In this document: positions 61,184 through 64,000 of the stretch, one piece after another
Position numbering within the stretch: the first letter of the stretch is position 1
Layout of the letters: the number at the start of each line of letters is the position of its first letter
DNA from: RGIG529 sp963929765
Lineage (GTDB): Bacteria > Bacillota > Clostridia > Oscillospirales > Oscillospiraceae
Assembly (NCBI GenBank): GCA_963929765.1
Contig: CAWVKD010000056.1
Coordinates: forward strand, 1 to 64,000
Length of the DNA: 64,000 nt
Direction of reading: 5' to 3'
Translations under genes and position numbers: made by a program
The notes under the pieces: model-generated
Database searches by the model: none
Told to the model about the DNA's origin: nothing
Seen by the model: only the letters and a program-made list of their open reading frames with translations

Positions 61184-62056
61184 TCAGCCCTTAACATGCA
61201 ACAGAGAAGAGATACTTTCGCTGATTTTTTTTGCAATATAAGGATTGTTCATGGTATATAAGTGGATTCCATCTACGTTATGGGCAATGAGATCCACAAT
61301 TTGGTTAATGGCGTAGGCGATTCCAGCATCTCGGAGTGCCTCTGGGTGATGCTCGTATTTTTGCATCATTTTTGTAAATTTGGGTGGAAGACTAGCACCG
61401 CATAATACGACCATTTTCTCAATTTGTTTTTTATTGGTGACAGGCATGATACCTGCTTCAATAGGGACGGTGATACCTGCAATTCTTGCTCGTTCCAAAA
61501 AGGAGTAAAAATAACTATTGTCGAAAAAGAGTTGAGAAACAAGATGATCAGCGCCAGCATCAACTTTTTTTCGCAGATACAATATGTCATCTACCAGTGT
61601 GGGAGAATCCTGGTGGCCTTCCGGGTAACAGGCGCCAGAAACGCTGAATGAACTATGTTCTTTGATATAAGATACCAATTCGTTGGCGTGGAGAAACTCA
61701 TTTTTCGGAGGGATGTCAGGGTTGATATCGCCACGCAAAGCCAAAATGTTTTCGATTCCGTTGTCTTGTAGTCTCTTTAAATTGATGTCAATATCTTCTT
61801 TGGAACTATTGATACAGGTTAGGTGGGCCAGTGGTTCGATTTGGTATTTGTGCTTGATGATAGATGCAATATCGCAAGTAGAGGTATCTGCTGCGTTACC
61901 ACCTGCGCCATAAGTGACACTGATAAAGTCAGGATGCAGATCGTGTAATGCGTCTAGAGTTTGATAGATTGTTTCCACAGGACTTGTCTTCTTTGGTGGA
62001 AATACTTCGAAAGAAAAAACTGTTTTGTCAGATGAAAACATAGTTGGAATTTTCAT
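61184..62056 (-). CDS. metF: 5,10-methylenetetrahydrofolate reductase
   Basis: Flavoenzyme making 5-methyl-THF for methionine synthesis or one-carbon metabolism. 290 residues. FSFEVFPPKKTSP at the start carries the catalytic Glu; FISVTYGAGGNAADTST near 45, LALRGDINPD near 105, DHLVSQLFFDN near 168 and GIMPVTNKKQIEKM near 203 are family motifs. ATG with GGGAGG and its own promoter. Confidence 0.95.
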   Translation of the reverse strand: MKIPTMFSSDKTVFSFEVFPPKKTSPVETIYQTLDALHDLHPDFISVTYGAGGNAADTSTCDIASIIKHKYQIEPLAHLTCINSSKEDIDINLKRLQDNGIENILALRGDINPDIPPKNEFLHANELVSYIKEHSSFSVSGACYPEGHQDSPTLVDDILYLRKKVDAGADHLVSQLFFDNSYFYSFLERARIAGITVPIEAGIMPVTNKKQIEKMVVLCGASLPPKFTKMMQKYEHHPEALRDAGIAYAINQIVDLIAHNVDGIHLYTMNNPYIAKKISESISSLLHVKG

Positions 62057-62091
62057 GGAAAGCCCTCCCTTTGATGTGTTGGTTGCTCTTC

Positions 62092-62120
62092 ATTATATAC
62101 GATGTCAAGACAGAAAACAA
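62092..62120 (-). promoter_or_regulatory. Promoter of metF
   Basis: Minus-strand TTGTTT and TATAAT with a 17-base spacer, about 35 bases upstream of the start codon; leaves no room for a SAM riboswitch. Confidence 0.5.
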
Positions 62121-62127
62121 GGAAATG

Positions 62128-63009
62128 TTACACGCCTGTACCATCAAAAGAAGGAATGTAGGATGACCTTGCCGCCTCCAATTCTTGAATATATCCATCT
62201 TGAATACCACAAGCGAAGAGATACTCTGTGGCAGCTCGATATTCCCCTTTTGTAATGGTTCGTCCCAGTCCCATTTGAGCGGATTCACCCATGGGAGTGT
62301 ATTGACTCATGAGAGAAAACAAAACTGTTTTGGGTGGAAAGGTTTTGGCGACCCAGTCGATCACTTTTTTTGTGTTGGGCAGCTGCCCCGGTAGCATAAG
62401 ATGTCGAATGATTACTCCACGTTTTAGAAGGCCATCTTCAGATAAACGATATGGACCAACCTGACGCACCATTTCCAGAATAGCTGCTTTTGCCGTCTCC
62501 GTGTAGTGTGGTGCACAGGAAATACGAGATGCAAGAGAATCATCCATATATTTGAGGTCCGGTAAATAAATTTGAATAGCGCCCTCTAAAGAACGCAGTG
62601 TAGTTACGGTTTCATACCCGTTGGAGTTCCAAACTACAGGAACCGAAAGTGGAGTTTCCAAAGCAGAAAGGATTGCATGGGTAAAATGAGAGGGGGTAAC
62701 AAGGTTAATGTTATGTACACCTTCGCAAATCAAAGCAGCAAAGATTTCTTTCAAATGAGAGATAGAAATGATCTGCCCTACACCTCTCTGACTAATTTCT
62801 GCATTTTGACAAAATCCACATCGTAATGTGCATCCGCTGAAAAAAACAGCTCCAGATCCTCTTTCACCGCTGATACATGGTTCTTCCCATAGGTGCGGGG
62901 CAGCTCGTGCCACTACAGGCAAAGCCGGCATTTGACAAAATCCACTGCCCTGTGTTTCTGTGCGACTTGCTCCGCAAGCTCTTGGACAAAGGGTACATAT
63001 CATGATCAT
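62128..63009 (-). CDS. Radical SAM protein, PflX-like
   Basis: 293 residues. An N-terminal Cys-rich part (CTLCPRACGASR, GSGFCQ) precedes the radical SAM motif CTLRCGFCQN (CX3CX2C) near residue 60-68. HNINLVTPSHFTHAIL and IYLPDLKYMDDSLA are typical of the PflX/YgiQ-unlike COG1313 group, which resembles pyruvate-formate-lyase activases. Natural target unknown. ATG with AAAGGAGCC; a second ATG six bases on is possible. Confidence 0.85.
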   Translation of the reverse strand: MIMICTLCPRACGASRTETQGSGFCQMPALPVVARAAPHLWEEPCISGERGSGAVFFSGCTLRCGFCQNAEISQRGVGQIISISHLKEIFAALICEGVHNINLVTPSHFTHAILSALETPLSVPVVWNSNGYETVTTLRSLEGAIQIYLPDLKYMDDSLASRISCAPHYTETAKAAILEMVRQVGPYRLSEDGLLKRGVIIRHLMLPGQLPNTKKVIDWVAKTFPPKTVLFSLMSQYTPMGESAQMGLGRTITKGEYRAATEYLFACGIQDGYIQELEAARSSYIPSFDGTGV

Positions 63010-63033
63010 TGGCTCCTTTTCCTTTGTTTTTGG

Positions 63034-63063
63034 ACTATATCACAGAAAAAACAGAATTGTCAA
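63034..63063 (-). promoter_or_regulatory. Promoter of the radical SAM gene
   Basis: Minus-strand TTGACA and TATAGT with an 18-base spacer, about 25 bases upstream of the start codon. Confidence 0.6.
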
Positions 63064-63264
63064 CAATCGCATTATATAAAATGTCCAAAAAGAGGAAGTA
63101 CATGAAATAAACCAGGAATATAAATTACAATATCTGTGTTTTTAAGAAATGGCAAACACTAAATATCGGGGAGCGGGGTCAATATTTTATCTGAATGCCA
63201 AAGAGAAAACAGTATTCTTTCATAAAATCCCTGTCAATAGAGTGAAAATATTTTCAAATTTGTA

Positions 63265-63293
63265 TTGACAAGAATTTGGCAGAATGATATACT
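63265..63293 (+). promoter_or_regulatory. Promoter of the thiolase gene
   Basis: TTGACA and TATACT with a 17-base spacer. The leader of about 115 nt holds a ten-base inverted repeat ATACAAGATA (63315-63324 and 63344-63353), which could be an operator or an mRNA hairpin. The rest of the gap 63064-63264 has no gene. Confidence 0.7.
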
Positions 63294-63416
63294 GCAAATT
63301 GCGATTTAGTTAGTATACAAGATATTTGCGAGTGAATAGTTTGTATCTTGTATGATATGTAAGCCGGTTCTTATCAAAACCAAATTTTTAATGAATTGTT
63401 TGGAGGATCACAAAAC

Positions 63417-64000
63417 ATGAAAGACGTATACGTAGTTGGCGCATGCAGAACTGCTGTCGGTGGATTTGGCGGTTCCTTGAAAGACACCTCTGCCGTTGAA
63501 CTGGGTACCATTGTTATCAAAGAAGCTCTAAAGAGAGCAAATGTTGCACCTGAACTGGTAGAAGAAGTTATGATGGGTAACGTTGTTTCTGCTAACCTGG
63601 GTCAGAACATGGCTCGTCAGTGCCTGATTCATGCTGGTATTCCCAAAGAAGTCACCGCTACTTCTATGAATATGGTGTGTGGATCTGGTATGAAGACTAT
63701 CATTGAAGGTTCCCGTGCAATCCGCTCTGGCGATCTGGATATCGTCGTAGTTGGCGGTGCTGAGAATATGTCTGCTGCTCCTTACTACCTGCCTACCACT
63801 CGTTTTGGCCAGAGAATGAATGACGGTATTATTGTTGACGGTTTTGTCAAAGATGGCCTGTGGGACGCTTTTTACAACTATCACATGGGTATCACTGCTG
63901 AAAACGTAGCAGAGCAGTTTGGTGTGTCCCGTGAAGAGCAGGATCAATTTGCTTTGATTAGCCAGCAGAATTTGGCAAGAGCTAAAGAAACCAACAGAAT
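63417..64000 (+). CDS. Acetyl-CoA acetyltransferase (thiolase), 5' part
   Basis: Condenses two acetyl-CoA to acetoacetyl-CoA in butyrate-type fermentation. 194 residues are visible before the window ends. YVVGACRTAVGGFGGSL at the start, the acylated Cys88 in MNMVCGSGMK, and VVVGGAENMSAAPYYLP near 112 identify the family. TTGGAGGATC upstream. Codon choice leans to a restricted set (CTG, GCT, GGT), unlike most neighbours, as expected of a highly expressed gene. Further butyrate genes may follow outside the window. Confidence 0.93.
   Translation, partial: MKDVYVVGACRTAVGGFGGSLKDTSAVELGTIVIKEALKRANVAPELVEEVMMGNVVSANLGQNMARQCLIHAGIPKEVTATSMNMVCGSGMKTIIEGSRAIRSGDLDIVVVGGAENMSAAPYYLPTTRFGQRMNDGIIVDGFVKDGLWDAFYNYHMGITAENVAEQFGVSREEQDQFALISQQNLARAKETNR

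Noticed and set aside
63315..63353. Inverted repeat in the thiolase leader as a Rex operator
   Set aside because: The arms do not resemble the TTGTTAANNNNTTAACAA pattern, and the spacing between arms is too long.
1..64000. CRISPR arrays, insertion sequences, prophage or rRNA genes
   Set aside because: No regularly spaced repeats, transposase, integrase or rRNA sequence was recognised on reading through both strands.

Overview
The window is the replication-origin region of a low-GC, endospore-lineage Firmicute, most likely a clostridium of the Oscillospirales type. Grounds for this: the Gram-positive origin order dnaA-dnaN-recF-remB-gyrB-gyrA, two ParB-family genes (parB and noc) with parS sites, a spoVT sporulation regulator, the helicase-loading genes dnaI and dnaD, a YidC without a lipobox, and an anaerobe's metabolic set (NfnAB transhydrogenase, thiolase, tungstate uptake, PflX-like radical SAM). 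Family and genus are inferred, not shown. No rRNA, CRISPR, insertion sequence or prophage was seen.

Layout. 0-8.4 kb (minus): minD (cut by the window edge), rsmG, serS, a coiled-coil membrane protein, parB, parA, two parS palindromes, noc, dnaI and a DnaD-like gene, covering chromosome segregation, nucleoid occlusion and helicase loading. 8.7-17.5 kb (plus): zapA, a U32 peptidase-family gene, dut, maf, mreC, mreD, a PBP2-type transpeptidase and a GH13 amylase, mostly division and cell-wall elongation. 17.6-26.6 kb (minus): rnhA, gyrA, gyrB, remB, recF, dnaN, oriC, dnaA. The dnaN-dnaA gap holds DnaA boxes and a run of six DnaA-trio-like triplets; a second box cluster lies upstream of dnaA.

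26.8-35.4 kb (minus): a block lying between dnaA and rpmH, two genes that are close neighbours in Bacillus. It holds a YlmH-like S4 protein, a NUDIX hydrolase, an ABC exporter, mnmA, a cyclase, mnmG, a metallophosphoesterase and a NYN/OST-HTH ribonuclease-like gene with a long structured leader. 35.8-38.5 kb (plus): the classic rpmH-rnpA-yidD-yidC-jag cluster. 38.6-41.2 kb: an S-layer-homology protein, tRNA-Val and small orphan genes. 41.2-46.6 kb: a CDF metal exporter (minus), then a plus-strand run of cobA, prmA, yfbR-like, an ACT protein and a UPF0210 protein.

46.6-54.5 kb (mostly minus): nitroreductase, spoVT, a tungstate ABC transporter (tupC, tupB, tupA), an orphan membrane protein (plus), a GT2 glycosyltransferase and glf. 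55.0-64 kb: nfnA, nfnB, a TSCPD protein, a zinc-ribbon protein and guaB (plus); a sirtuin, tRNA-Thr, metF and a radical SAM gene (minus); and the start of a thiolase (plus).

Most unusual items: (1) tupA appears circularly permuted, with the segment that normally ends the protein placed directly after the signal peptide; (2) the NYN ribonuclease gene has an approximately 170-nt leader with mutually exclusive pairings; (3) parS is embedded in a perfect 38-bp palindrome; (4) the tup operon has a long hairpin leader; (5) a perfect 46-bp palindrome sits at the start of an orphan zinc-ribbon gene.
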